The position numbers were made by a program, and so were the translations under genes. Shown piece by piece: positions 49,701 through 60,655 of a DNA stretch of 64,000 nt (the stretch's first letter is position 1; the number at the start of each line of letters is the position of its first letter). Below the pieces are notes generated by a model. The model worked only from the letters and a program-made list of their open reading frames with translations. It made no database searches and was not told the origin of the DNA. Location: positions 371,818-435,817 of the forward strand of contig NJPS01000035.1 of assembly GCA_002946415.1 (NCBI GenBank), read 5' to 3'. This DNA comes from Rutstroemia sp. NJR-2017a BVV2. Its lineage: Eukaryota > Ascomycota > Leotiomycetes > Helotiales > Rutstroemiaceae.

Positions 49701-50749
49701 GTGGCAACAGGAGGGTCTTGCGATTCCATTAAGCTTTCGTTAGCCGTCGATTGTGGTAGAAATCCGTCAAAGTTAATGTGCCCTGTATCATCCTCATTGT
49801 ATGTACGTGCGGTAGATTGTGTGCGTGCAGAATTCGGTTGCTTTGAGTGGTCGGCCTGTGTATCTGGGAATTGTGTATCGGACACAGGTTCCTCTAGAAG
49901 ACTCAATGGATCGGCTGCCAGCCCGCTACTCAGGGCGTGATTGTCCGGCGCCTGCATATCGAAGTGTTTATAAAGCGATGCGGGATTCTCTTGTGTCAGC
50001 GACATCGCGCTCCTTTGACTTAAATCGTCCATTTTTGCAGGCAGTAGGGTGTAAGGAGTGGGAATCTTTCTGCCCTGGGAGTCGTAAAGTCTTTGTTTGC
50101 CTGTTTTATCTCGTCGAACCGTTGCAGTTCCGTGTACTCGTATGGTGGGAGCAGGATTGGTAGAGCGACCATCGTTTGGTTGTTGTCTCTGTAGTGATTG
50201 AAAGACGGTTTTGGGCGCAATTCGTCGTTCTGCCTGATCCGGTTGCTTTCCTCGATTGACTTCGGCAGCTCTGGCAGCTTCTATCTCCTCGAAAGCATCC
50301 TCAGCTTGACTCTTGTGATTCTCATTGTCGTCCACGTCTGATTCCCATTCTGCGTCGACTGGTAATTGAAGATGATTGCGCGACGCGTTTAAGTTCGGAA
50401 TAATTGACGCGATTGATATTGGCGGAGGTCTAGGTGAACGTTGCTCAATAGGACTCTGCAATTATCGTGAGATAACGTCAGTGCCATCCTTGTAAACCAC
50501 ATCTTTTTTCTGGAGCTGGGGAAGAGATTGGCTGGCCAATGTGCGTAGATCCAATCATTCAACGCGATGAACCAAGATTCCCGAGCGAACGGAGTTTGCC
50601 TGCAAAAAGCAGTGTTGCACGAAAAGACAAGGTAGCTAGCTTACTGAAAGAACATCCTCCTGCAAAAGCCTGCATGTTTGCGTGTCAAACTCAACTCTCC
50701 CCTTACCATCCAAAGCTGCTTGCTCTGCTTGCTGCCTTGAAGAAAACAT
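46784..50749 (-). CDS. Crb2/Rad9-like DNA-damage checkpoint mediator (BRCT)
   Basis: Two exons, 50749-50645 and 50455-46784, about 1258 residues. The large frame lacks a plausible ATG at its left side; a 35-codon first exon (MFSSRQQAEQAALDGKGRVE onward) joined through a 189-bp intron (GTAAGC...TTGCAG) restores one in phase. Most of the protein is a disordered Ser/Pro-rich region with SQ/TQ sites (RDTQPQDMIADSQ, FSQDVEFN), targets of ATM/ATR-type kinases. The C-terminal 300 residues hold tandem BRCT: AHMFDNMVFAVSYVGEEKEK, then GLPCISGRWIHDCISKSSII and EGKSVLIITGRG. The family links damage-marked chromatin (gamma-H2A, methylated histones) to checkpoint kinase activation in the nucleus. I could not see the Tudor part with certainty. 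Long antisense frames here are shadows. Confidence 0.88.
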
Positions 50750-53492
50750 AGCCCCTCATTATCCTGCTCATCGATCTCAGTGCTGGGGAAAGTCTCAAGA
50801 TGGCGATGTGGTCAGACAGAGAGAGAATTGATGGATGAAAGAAGAGGAAGTGGTCAGATTTCGCGTCTTGCCACTTCCTCTTCTTCGCCAAAAATACGCC
50901 AAGTCATATGACCATTGCCGGAACTTCCATGCTAGCCAGGCAGGGACAGCAAGCAATTGGAATTACAAGTGACGAAGGGGCCTGTACGGGAGAGGGACTT
51001 TTCACTGCCCAGTCTACATGAGACGGCGAAAACATTTTCACCATCTTTTCTGTATAAGACCTCTTAATAACTGTCGCTCACCACTATCCTAAGTTTCCCT
51101 ATCAGATCTGTCTACTCACGAGTTCTCTTCATCCCTAGACCTATACGCCTGAGAATACATACTAGATGAATATCTAAAGATCTGGCTTCGCTGTAGTTAA
51201 CCAAGTCCTGTATCTCGTTAGGCGCAACCCCAGTGTTTTATATGGCTGGGTCGGTTGTATCCTATGTCCTCTTCTACTTCGCCATGGGGCTCGTGAAGTG
51301 GAACTGAAAGGTCATTTTACTACCAACTCGCCTACCTGAGAGCAGAGTCGTTACCTTCAAAGATCATTATGCATGTACGTAGACTGGGATGAGCATCCAC
51401 TCTGGATACGACGATGTCGTCTAGAAGACTTGGAACATTGAGAGAACCACACCAACCGAGTCACCTCCAGATTTTCGATTCATTTCCATGTCGAACGAAA
51501 TAATCAGGTTTGGGTTACTGGGACGTGGTCGGGTATGTGAGCAAATGCTGTCGTCTAGGCAAACTAGCCGTCGGAGCCACTTCATCATATAAGTTATCAT
51601 TGACCTACAAACCTACTCCGTTGAAAAAGCTGCTAACATTTATCTGACTATGCATTGTCATATGAGGAACACAACCTCGATAGTGTTCTACTACCGTCGA
51701 AGCTTGATCGCAGTACTCTTGGACCAACTTCTCAAGCCCCGCGGAAGTCTGACAATGACGAGGAAAAATGGAAGGATGTCACTTCCGCTCGTACTCAAAT
51801 CTCTTCCACCGTCGCAAACAAGCAAGAGATGGTCTTTATATCTTACCTCTGACGAAGGCAGAGCTTCTTGCCTGTCCCACGGTCCAAGGTTACACTCAAC
51901 CAGAACCTGCGACTACAGTTTTTAGTTGGTGCACCCACCAACTTTGTTTAAAACGATACCGCCTTCGATACTCTCATCCCACCTCCCTTTTAGAGAGATC
52001 TGATTTTTGCAGTCGCTCCTTGTCAGATGACCTAGTCATCGACATCCGACGATGTCATCGTGGGTCAAGGAGGTAGCACAACGTTGCTATACTCGGGTTG
52101 TAGAGGAACCAGTGAGGGCCTCTACTTAGTGGTTTGTGGTGTGACCTAGATCAGGCTCATAGTGGACTGATGAGATATATATTACGCTGATTTATTCTCC
52201 GGGGTACAGGTAGTTAACGCCAAACACAGAATTTGTCATGATTTGAATTGCTTTTTGGGTTCCTCCTACGTTGTCGTGTGATACTCGGCGGTATTGATTG
52301 ATTCATACTTATTTGCATGTTCCACGATCCCCACATACTCTGAACATCACCACATCGTTCTTGTGACCTGACTACTTAGAACTTAGAAGTTATCTCGATT
52401 CTCGATGCTACAAGCAAAATCCCCTCATTGACCGCCATGCAGCCGTCCAAGAATACAGCACAGAGTGGACCCGTTAAACCTTAGACGACTTGTATGACGG
52501 CGCTAGCCTCGGAGAATTTATCACATATGCATGCATGTAAGCAGTAGCGAAGGAAAACTCGGGACGAAGATCTCGTATTCCCCGCCAAAATACCTATTTA
52601 TGGAAAATGGTCCATTGTACTAAAGTACCGACAATGATAACGTTATATGGTTTTCCAGAATTTCGAGATGGCTTTTTATTCCGCAAGTTCGCCGCTTTGC
52701 CTGCTCCCAGCCCCGTGCTAGCCAGGTGATCAATCTCAGCTCGTCCAGCTCCAGGAACTGTTGCACAAATTCCACTGGTCTTCAGTCTCTGCCGTTCTTC
52801 TTCATTCCTCTCAGCAAAAACTCAGTGCATCTCCGTTGTAAGACTCATCCCTTGCTTGCACCTAAACGTCTATCCGTATTTCAGCCCCAAGCCGGTAAGC
52901 CGGAGCTTGGCAGCCAGCTCATGACGGCGCGCTGTACAATATCGCCCCTTCCTGTGCCGTGTCCCCTCCCTCTAAAACGTTACATTCTACAAATTACAAC
53001 TCCGAGGCTCAAATTCATCCGCTTAAGAATCGACAAGTCAGCAAAACTCACGGTTAGTAAACATTCCCGTACCGAAATCTTATAGTGGGGAGGCTTAAAA
53101 ACCTGGACAGGGGACCCACCCTCGAGCTAAATTGACGTATACGATCATGAGCTGGACGACCTCACGTGGTAAGTTAGCTCGTACAACTCGTATTTTTCTT
53201 CCGTCCAAGAGCATCGCATCGTATCGTATGATACTATCGTACGGCTGATGTGACGGGCCGTGTTAAGCTTATGTTTATTGGGGTAGCGTCGTTGCGCCAC
53301 TGCCGAGGGGCTCACTTCGATGCGGAGAGAGCGGTATTATGTAAGGGGGGAGAAAGTGGTATATATGAGGAGCTAGGTTCGGTGTAAGTGGTATCTCATT
53401 CTCATCAGTATCATCATCTTCATTCATCAACATCGCTTGAACATTCAATCCAACAGTCAGTCGATTAATCAATCTTCACTACAAATCTCAAA
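50750..53492. other. 2.7-kb intergenic region
   Basis: No gene supported. Frames at 51650-52076 overlap in all three phases and show no family mark. 53000-53492 is the promoter of the small secreted protein, with a TATA box at 53360-53367 and a CAATC/CATC-rich leader. Confidence 0.5.
53360..53367 (+). promoter_or_regulatory. TATA box of the eight-cysteine secreted protein
   Basis: TATATATG, 133 bp upstream of the ATG at 53493, followed by a C/A/T-rich leader typical of strongly expressed fungal genes. Confidence 0.45.
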
Positions 53493-54057
53493 ATGCGTTT
53501 CTCAATCCCAGCTCTTGCTCTTGCTACCCTCAGCGGTGTTCTCGCTGCTCCAACCGATTTCTTCGGTGTGGATATCACGTTCCTTGCTGGACCTGCTTCG
53601 TACAATATTAATATTCCGGCTGATGGACAAATTCATCCTACTGGTATGCTGCTCTTCGTCCTCCTCCGTCTTCACTACTCTCAAATGCTAACACTCTCCC
53701 AGGCAACGACCTCTCAGTCTCCATCATCCGCTCCTCCAACTTCAATGTCTACAGCCTCTGCACCTTCTACCACGACGGTGATGTGACCCTTGTCAACAAC
53801 GGCGGTATCGTCAGTGTTGGTCCTCCTACACCTATCACTGGTGTTAGCTGCCCGGTTACGGATGATCGTTGTATTCCTACCTATGGTAAGTGAAGCATCA
53901 GAGCGAAAATCTGGGCACAGTTGCAGAGAGTAATTGCTAACTTGTATGAAAATCAGGCGACTGCTACTCACCATTCACCGGACAGTTCCTCGGTGTTTGC
54001 TGTGATGGGTTCTGTGCAGCGAACAAGTGCCGTCCTTTCACTCTTCCCAGTGCTTAG
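53493..54057 (+). CDS. small secreted cysteine-rich protein, effector-like
   Basis: Three exons, 53493-53643, 53703-53885 and 53957-54057, 144 residues, phases closed. The signal peptide is MRFSIPALALATLSGVLAAP. The mature part begins TDFFGVDITFLAGPASYNIN and has eight cysteines (SLCTF, VSCPV, DRCIP, GDCYS, GVCCDGF, FCAAN, NKCRP counted together), six of them in the last 45 residues, enough for four disulphides. No enzyme motif. Such proteins are secreted by plant- and insect-associated fungi and often act outside the cell, but the role here is unknown. Both introns are 59 and 71 bp. Nearby genes offer no hint. Confidence 0.85.
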
Positions 54058-54414
54058 ATCGTGGGCTTGAGCCATATGATATAATGAATTTATGAGAAGG
54101 GGCTTGATCTAGAGATGATGACTAGATAGGGGGTGGGGTATGGTAGACGGGCATGGCGGGGAAAAGAAGAGGGGAAGATATAATTTGGTTTAATGATTTG
54201 AAACGAGCAATGGATATTTTTCAATAATACAGTTGTTCATCTTATAAAGTAGTGTCCTGGTTTTATGGTTCTGAAATAGCACCACTTCCGAAGGGTCGTC
54301 GGCAAAAACGCTCATTTGAGGAGATACACCACAGTTCCAGTACTGTACAATCAAACTACAGAATACATTTTTATTGACGCCTAACTCCTGAACTCCATAA
54401 GATACATCTTCACT
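54058..54414. other. spacer between convergent genes
   Basis: 3' flanks of the secreted-protein gene (+) and the zinc-finger gene (-). Nothing else seen. Confidence 0.5.
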
Positions 54415-55305
54415 CTAATTCCTCTTAGTACCACTACCATGTCTCTGCGAAGCCTTTGAGCTTCCCCCACTCCCCCCGCTACCCGATGATCGTGACGGAA
54501 CTGGAGGCGGACCCATCGATCCACTCCTCACCACCTTCGGTCTCTCCTCCCCACCGCCAGGTTTCCTCGGCGCCATCTTCCTCACATCCATATCCTCACT
54601 AAACACCTTCCTCTTCATCCTCCCATGCTTCCCCACACACGTCCACTCCTTCAAATGCTCCTCCAACCCCTTTCTACTCGAAAAGGTACGGAAACACCCC
54701 TCTCGTCGGTACCCACACGGGTATCTAGTCCCCTTCTTGCTACCATGTGCGTCCATATCAAACTCATGTTCATCCCTGTGTTCTGCACTGCGGAACGCCG
54801 CATCGCAGTGGGGTATCCGACATATGCGTTTACCTTGCGGAGTGAAGTTGTCGAATTTCCATGTCCATTGATGCATTTCTTTCACCACATCCTCTTTATG
54901 TGAGTGCAAGTTGATGAGATGTTTGAGGTAGGCTGCTAAGCCTAGGCGGTTGGTGTCGGTGACGCAGTCGCAGTATGGGCATGTTGGGTTTTCGGGAGGT
55001 AGATTTGGGAAGGTGAGAATGTCTGATAGCTCGTCTAGGGAGGATATGTCAGGAGGGGTTGGTGGTCGTCTTGGGGGGGAAGAGCTCCGGATGGGAAGAA
55101 TTCGGTCGTTGGGTCCGGGCTCCATTGCTAAGGTAGGGTCGAGTCCTGAGGAACCTTGGTCGTAGTATTCTTTCTTTGGAGGTTGAGGAGTCTCTGGACT
55201 CTTGCCTCTTGCTCGCTTAGTTGGATCGGTGCTGTGGTGACCTCGAGAGCGATGTTCGGAGTCAGAGCCATGTCTCTTGTGTTTCTTATTGGGGTCTAAA
55301 GACAT
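54415..55305 (-). CDS. three-zinc-finger protein, nuclear type
   Basis: Single exon, 296 residues. The first 90 residues are basic and Pro/Ser-rich (MSLDPNKKHKRHGSDSEHRS; DPTKRARGKSP could be a nuclear signal). Three fingers follow: Cys109/Cys112 with His129/His134 (CPYC...HLINLH); Cys162/Cys167 with His180/His187 (CRIPHCDAAFRSAEHRDEH); and Cys197/Cys204 with His217 and Cys223 (PCGYRREGCFRTF...HLKEWTC). Spacing is looser than the classical C2H2 consensus, so DNA binding is not assured; RNA or protein binding is as likely. The tail is Gly/Ser-rich and basic. Many Pezizomycotina carry such proteins without a known role. Confidence 0.75.
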   Translation of the reverse strand: MSLDPNKKHKRHGSDSEHRSRGHHSTDPTKRARGKSPETPQPPKKEYYDQGSSGLDPTLAMEPGPNDRILPIRSSSPPRRPPTPPDISSLDELSDILTFPNLPPENPTCPYCDCVTDTNRLGLAAYLKHLINLHSHKEDVVKEMHQWTWKFDNFTPQGKRICRIPHCDAAFRSAEHRDEHEFDMDAHGSKKGTRYPCGYRREGCFRTFSSRKGLEEHLKEWTCVGKHGRMKRKVFSEDMDVRKMAPRKPGGGEERPKVVRSGSMGPPPVPSRSSGSGGSGGSSKASQRHGSGTKRN

Positions 55306-57345
55306 CTCTGTGAAGTAGTTTCCTATATAAGAAATGCAACTGGTACTTTTGTAGTTGAGTTTAAAGATTCCTGATCTAGGAAAAGTATATATTGAGTGAT
55401 GCGAGGGTTGATGATGAAAAACGGGATGAGCAAGACATGTGGTATATATACATCTACTCTAATACTGATGTCTATACTGCTACTAACCCATAATTCCCGA
55501 GTTTGATGCCGATAAATCCACTAGGCTACACCATAACCACAATATAGTCGTCTACCCCACGACGCATTGCCACTATCTCTTCCCAATATATCGATTAGTG
55601 GGTTCGGTGCGGACCAAGCCACATCAACCGGTTGTTCCCGTGCTTCTATGACCGCTACACGATCTATCAGTCATCAACTGCACAGCAGAGGCCTCGAAAA
55701 AGCTTAGTTGCCTACTAGGTCGCAATGTAGTAGGCCGTTGAGTGGCCCCGTGTTCCTATTTCCAGGTTGGAGTGCTGGACAGATCATAGGCCGCCTACAA
55801 CCTCCTTGACCGCATCACGACCTTTAGCCACCCGTCTACCAACAATTTTGGAATTAGGTCTGTAAACTATGCAAAGCTTGCGAGAGGTGAGGAAATATTC
55901 GGCCTATTTTGGAGAGCTACACGATCAGAAGTTGGCCTATTTATGGACCAACGTTCGTGGGCAGAGATATGACTTAGCCATTTTTGGCGAGCAAGGACAG
56001 GGTAACTACAATAGTCATGTCTTATCGATCTATGAATTGCTTTGACTTGCCTCATGCCTCGCATTTGTTTCCAGAGATGTTCTAGAATTTCTAGTGAGAA
56101 GTGGTGCTGACCCCAAGAGTGTGACATGGAAACACAGGCTGGTGAACACAGAAGTTAAGTAGAAGTATCAGGGTCATACAAGCCTGGCTTGAGTCGGCCA
56201 AGCTTCAAGCAAGCTAGGAATGAGAGCAATGAGGTCTTTAACCAATTAAAAGGTCACCAAATTGTTGAACCTGCTTTCAATTCCTGGTGATTCCTTGAGG
56301 TCTTCAATACTATCCTTAACGTTTTCTCGTTGGCGTATAAGTCGCTGTCAATATAAGGAAAAGTGATATTAGTGGGAAATACGACACCCTTCTCGGAGAG
56401 TTAGGAATCATAGTGATCCTAGAAGGATCACGACTGCGGTAGTAAGGTCGTCAATGATACCTTACCATTCAGGAGCGAGACTTCCATTCCATGAAACAGA
56501 TAGCCAAGTCACCAACGAGACGATAGAAGTTACCAAGAGTGAAACGAATACCCAATGATGAGGTAGTTTACCAGAAGTGTGATGGAAATCGAGCATTACT
56601 CAATATCGCTGATGTTACGACAAGATACCCACTGTCTTGGCAAATACGGTACTTTCTGTGTAACCTATATACTCTTTTGAGCTGAAGTGGGCGAAAGTCC
56701 CATCAAGATGATATCCTACTGAAGGAATATCGATAGCGTGATATGCGGGATGGAATAGGATTAAGAGAGTGGAATCGTCGACTTCTTAATACTGTGACGC
56801 TCAGAAGCCATCAGGAGCGTAGTGTGACCAGGCTGAGACTGGCGAGTGTCACACAATACTCTTCACGTGCTCTTTGTGAGCGGATTTCGTCCAAGACGCG
56901 GACTATGAGTCAGACAATCCCGGACAAGATGGCTTTCGTCCAAAAGCCACTTCATGCCGCTCTTACACCATTTTACTGAGCATATGATATATGCCGAACA
57001 ACACAAGACCCCAAGACCGTGCCGCTTTATGACGAGCAAGACGGTGAGCTGTTCTATACGCGGCTCTGCTCGGGTGGTTTCAAAATACGGATGGACCCGA
57101 GCCTCGCTCACGAGAAGGATTTGCCCAAGACAGCCTGAACTGATGCCCAAGATTACAAATGATGAAGAAGGCAAACTTTTCGGGCACGAACTGGCGCCTA
57201 GATTGGTCCGTTCAGTTCGTGCGTCTTCCGGATACTAAAGCTGCGCGGCGAGTCTTCTTTGTGCAATCATTTTCCTCAACCACAACCAAATCATACGGGC
57301 GTTGCTAGAAAATTCATTACTTATTGGTCGTTTCGGAAACTTAAG
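55306..57345. other. 2-kb intergenic region with gene relics
   Basis: No intact gene. 56076-56162 reads as an ankyrin-like fragment (separate entry). 56413-56431 is an 8-bp inverted repeat (GTGATCCT-AGA-AGGATCAC). The rest shows no recognisable structure; decayed transposon or duplicated-gene material is possible. Confidence 0.45.
56076..56162 (+). pseudogene. possible ankyrin-repeat gene relic
   Basis: The plus strand reads VLEFLVRSGADPKSVTWKHR and a stop soon after, with a splice-acceptor-like TTTGTTTCCAG just before. LVRSGADP is a strong ankyrin-type match, but no further repeats or start are found upstream, where stops occur in all frames. A decayed end exon is the simplest reading. Confidence 0.3.
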
Positions 57346-57786
57346 ATGTGCAAAGTTACATCTGTGACGGTCGAGTCGGCTGGCTGTTCAATGCCTTCTG
57401 TTGGACAGGCTGCGCACAGGTACACGATATGGACATACAGATTATGTGCCTTTTCACACAACAACCGTCCTTGCAATAATCAAGAAGAAGTAAATGCACC
57501 CGGTACCACGGATTACGGAAGTCGATCGGGTTCGTGTCGGGTGTGTGATAAGGAGGCCGGAGCAGAGGCAAGATATCAAGCGGTTATCGCGTACGCTCAG
57601 AAGCAATATACCGATCTTGTCAACGAGGCATGGAACAATAAGGAGGCGGAGATGAAAGAAGCGAGCTATGAGGTTGAAACGGTAGGAATCTCTTCACTTT
57701 GAATGTCTGACTGAATGCTGACGACTGCAAAGATCCCGTTTGTTGACCGGCAGAGAAGACATCACTCGCATTATGGACACCACTAG
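57346..57786 (+). CDS. small Cys-containing protein of unknown function
   Basis: Two exons, 57346-57681 and 57733-57786, 129 residues, phase closed (GTAGGA...TGCAAAG). It starts MCKVTSVTVESAGCSMPSVG and contains cysteines in LCAFSHNNRPC and SGSCRVCDKEAG, which look like metal-binding pairs, then a helical Glu/Ala-rich part (ARYQAVIAYAQKQYTDLVNE) and a basic His-rich tail (RQRRHHSHYGHH) in exon 2. Proteins starting MC.VT.VT with a similar Cys pattern are common in Pezizomycotina; none has a known role to my knowledge. No signal peptide, so intracellular. Confidence 0.6.
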
Positions 57787-58043
57787 CTTTGTCGAACAAT
57801 CTGGTATTCATGGACTTGCTTTGGACGTAAAGGTGTTAATTGTGGGTGGAAACATGGTGGATTCGGGAATTTCAAAGTGGCGAACGGACTGGCGCGGACT
57901 GGTGATTAACCTATTAATGTTATTTATTTGTGTAAAGATAATGGTTTATATTCGCAAAGTGAATATTACGAGTCATCGAAGCTACTTCAGACTGGTATAG
58001 TAGCGACGAAAACTCAACCTCCCAACCTCTTGAGAGTCCTGAG

Positions 58044-58960
58044 TTATTCCATATCCCAGCTCAACTCCAATAACTCCTCACAAACCTGCGATATCTGAAC
58101 GTATGTACTCTCCCAACATCTTTCGACAATGCGCCTTATCTCTGGCCGACTGATTTCATAAAGGGGGAAGTCACCCTCTGAAAACCGTTTCGTGACAACC
58201 AGGTCTGAAACATGCTCGTACGGCTGATGACGGGTCGTAATCTCAAATATGACACTTCCGAGCGCGAACAGTTCACTCGCAATAGCTGGTTGCTTCTGAT
58301 GATAGCGTGGGTGCTGGTTTCTAGTATGATAACTTGTCCAAGCATCTTTATCTTCGAACCTCGAGCCCGCGAAGTCACACAGCTTAGCTCGCTCACAGTC
58401 ATCTATGAGAATATTTTGGCATCCGATATCCCCGTGCAAGATGCCTTGCGAATGTAAAAAGCTTAAACCGGAAGCTGTATCGTTCATCCATTGATCCTCC
58501 AAAGCGAACCCATCCACAGGCGCACGAAGTCGTTGTCGCAGAGTCATATTCATTCGCTCCATGACAATTCCGCAGCCCCAGAGAACTTGGACAAACTGAA
58601 CGATATTCGGGGCATTCTTCGACTTCAGCTTTTGGAAAATCTCTACCTCCCGTTCGTAATCTCGTTTGTGTTTAGGTCCGCTGGGGAAAAGTTTTACTGC
58701 AAGCTCGTCGTTGATGGCTAGCACAACGGCAGATGCCCCTGCTCCAATCAATGGCGCATCGTAATCGTCGAAACTCAGTAGACATGATGTATCGAATTGC
58801 GGCCTGCGCTTATAGGTGGGCCGAAGAAGACACCGAGCTATGGTTTTCGAGTTACTGCGGAGAAGATATCATAAGTATGCAGTAAGTATGAACTCAGATT
58901 CACGACTATCTTAAACGCGATATAATTAAAACATCAAACTTACGGAGCCATTGGCAGCAT
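58044..58960 (-). CDS. small fungal protein kinase
   Basis: Two exons: a 17-base first exon (58960-58944, MLPMA) and 58854-58044, 275 residues, phase closed (GTAAGT...CCGCAG). Kinase marks in order: glycine loop LIGAGASAVV (41-50), Lys60 in LAVKLF, HGDIGCQNIL with Asp148 (His-Gly-Asp in place of His-Arg-Asp), DFAGS with Asp166 (Ala in place of the usual Gly), and a short C-lobe (SELFALGSVIFEITTRHQPY). Key acidic and Lys residues are present, so activity is possible, but the activation segment is short and the HGD form marks the small non-RD kinases that are expanded in fungi. Substrates unknown. The first exon is tiny, so the start rests on splicing alone. Confidence 0.78.
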
Positions 58961-59887
58961 AAATTGGTTCTTCAGCGAGAGCTACAGTAACAAAGATTTA
59001 AATACATAGAGATATTGCGCAGAATCATGACCGTGGAGTCCACATAGATAACCCTTTCAATAAGTAAGTATGCCTCCAATCAATTGGTTAGTATCGCCAA
59101 GTGCTGGTCGGGCAATGTCAGCTTATTGCACCTCTCTCGTCGGGCGTGCTGGCACAAATGTGCATATGCATGTCAGAGCCTCATAGAGATTGTGTCGATT
59201 GATTGGAAAATATTCATTTCAATCATCACACAGTCGGATGATCTCTCCTCGCATCCGAGATTGTTGTTGAGCTCGTCCTTAAGGTCGTCCTTGAGCTTGT
59301 CGTTGAGGTCGTGATTGAGGTCGTCGTTGAGCTGCTTAGTCATAGTTACATCGCAGCTCATCAAACCTGAAAATCAATCAATCAAAACCTCGAGGTTCTT
59401 CACGAGGGACTCTTATTATATTGATTGTCATGCTTATTCCCGGATATACCACTGTGTCAGTAAGTTGGAGGCTTGAATGTTTGATATCCGGAAGCTATAC
59501 AATCTTCGGACCACTGTCCTAGAATACAGCATTCATTGCTACCAAGTCAAAAGTGGAGGCAGTTACCGCTTTCTACTTTCGAGTCGTAACTAGAAACGCT
59601 TGCTAAACTCTTTGAACTGTTCTAATAGGTACTTAGAAGATGTTTGGAGAGGTTGATTCATTGCTGGAAATGCTGCAGTCACGTTGACTTTTTCCTGTCT
59701 GTCCACCTGTTACAGTCACGACATAGGCAGTCTAAGTAGTTTGAAGGCTATCACAACCATATTAATAGATTCCTGCTTCGAAAATCATTTCGGTGGTGCC
59801 TTATCCATGTTGCTTATGATGTAACCTACGTTTGTTCCTGCAAACCACGACAGCCCGCCCAAGCATATCAAGAGATACCCCACCAGT
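58961..59887. other. intergenic with a 12-bp tandem repeat
   Basis: No gene supported. The repeat at 59261-59332 is listed separately; the frame 59173-59364 (-) is made mainly of it. Confidence 0.5.
59261..59332. repeat. six imperfect copies of a 12-bp unit
   Basis: Units such as TTGTTGTTGAGC, TCGTCCTTAAGG, TCGTCCTTGAGC, TTGTCGTTGAGG, TCGTGATTGAGG and TCGTCGTTGAGC follow without gaps. The minus strand of it encodes four-residue repeats (DDLN, HDLN, DKLK, DDLK, DELN). It keeps one frame open over 64 codons but no gene is otherwise supported. Confidence 0.8.
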
Positions 59888-60655
59888 TCATCCCGACAAT
59901 CTCACACCCTGCTCAGTTGCGGCTCTATCTACCACTCTCCTCGCTCCAACCTCCTTCACCTTCTCAACAGCAGCCAACATCCTTTCAACCGCTCTCAATC
60001 CCGCCTCCAAATGCTGTCTACACCTGTGATCACAAAACATATCACTCTCCAACCTCTCAAACGCCTTTCTCTCCGTCATGCTATGCCCGATCGCTATGCA
60101 GCAAGTTAGTATCATATGCCTCAGTCAATATTCATACCGCAACAACTCAATCTCTCAAACCAAACGAAAAATTCAAAACTCACCACTCCTCTTTCCGTGC
60201 GCCCTCAACTCCAACCACTTCGTATCCTTCAAACTCTCCTCCATGGGTCTCACACCGCGAAAGACTTGTTTAGCGTCCAAGTCAATGAGTAATTTGATCA
60301 CGAGCTCGAGCATATCGACGTATTTGGTGTATTTGGCGTCAGCGGTGGCGCTCTGGATCTTGCGTTTCTCGGTGATGAGTGTGCCGTAGAGGGAGTTTGG
60401 GGAGAGGGTTTGGAGCAGGGTTGTTAGGGCTAGGTGGTGGATCTTTAGGGAGAGCGGGGTGGTTGGTGTTGTGACTGGATAGAGATGGAGTGTTAATTAA
60501 GGGGACGGAGATGGGGAAGATGGCGAGGTAGACTTACGGTCACCTGTGCTCGTAGCCCACAGCTCCCGAAACTGTTGCATGAACGCATCGTGTCCGTCAC
60601 TGACGATATGGATGGAAGTTCTTTCGGACATTTTTTCCGTGACAAAGTCTGCCAT
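59888..60655 (-). CDS. 204-residue protein of unknown function
   Basis: Three exons, 60655-60538, 60474-60184 and 60093-59888, phases closed. Soluble, no signal peptide. Start MADFVTEKMSERTSIHIVSD is followed by HDAFMQQFRELWATS; the middle is helical (LKIHHLALTTLLQTLSPNSL; YTKYVDMLELVIKLLIDLDA) and the end is helical and charged (FERLESDMFCDHRCRQHLEA; ERMLAAVEKVKEVG). The helical hairpin pattern suggests a small all-alpha protein or protein-binding module. CDHRC could hold a metal but is short. I do not recognise a family. A TATA-like element lies 120 bp upstream. Confidence 0.7.

Noticed and set aside
51650..52076. Overlapping frames as a gene or retroelement relic
   Set aside because: Open in all three phases by chance, with no polyprotein or LTR motif that I could recognise.
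56100..56220. Resemblance to 5S rRNA (GAAGTTAAG)
   Set aside because: Only nine bases match; the rest of the 5S secondary structure is absent and the stretch reads as an ankyrin-like fragment.
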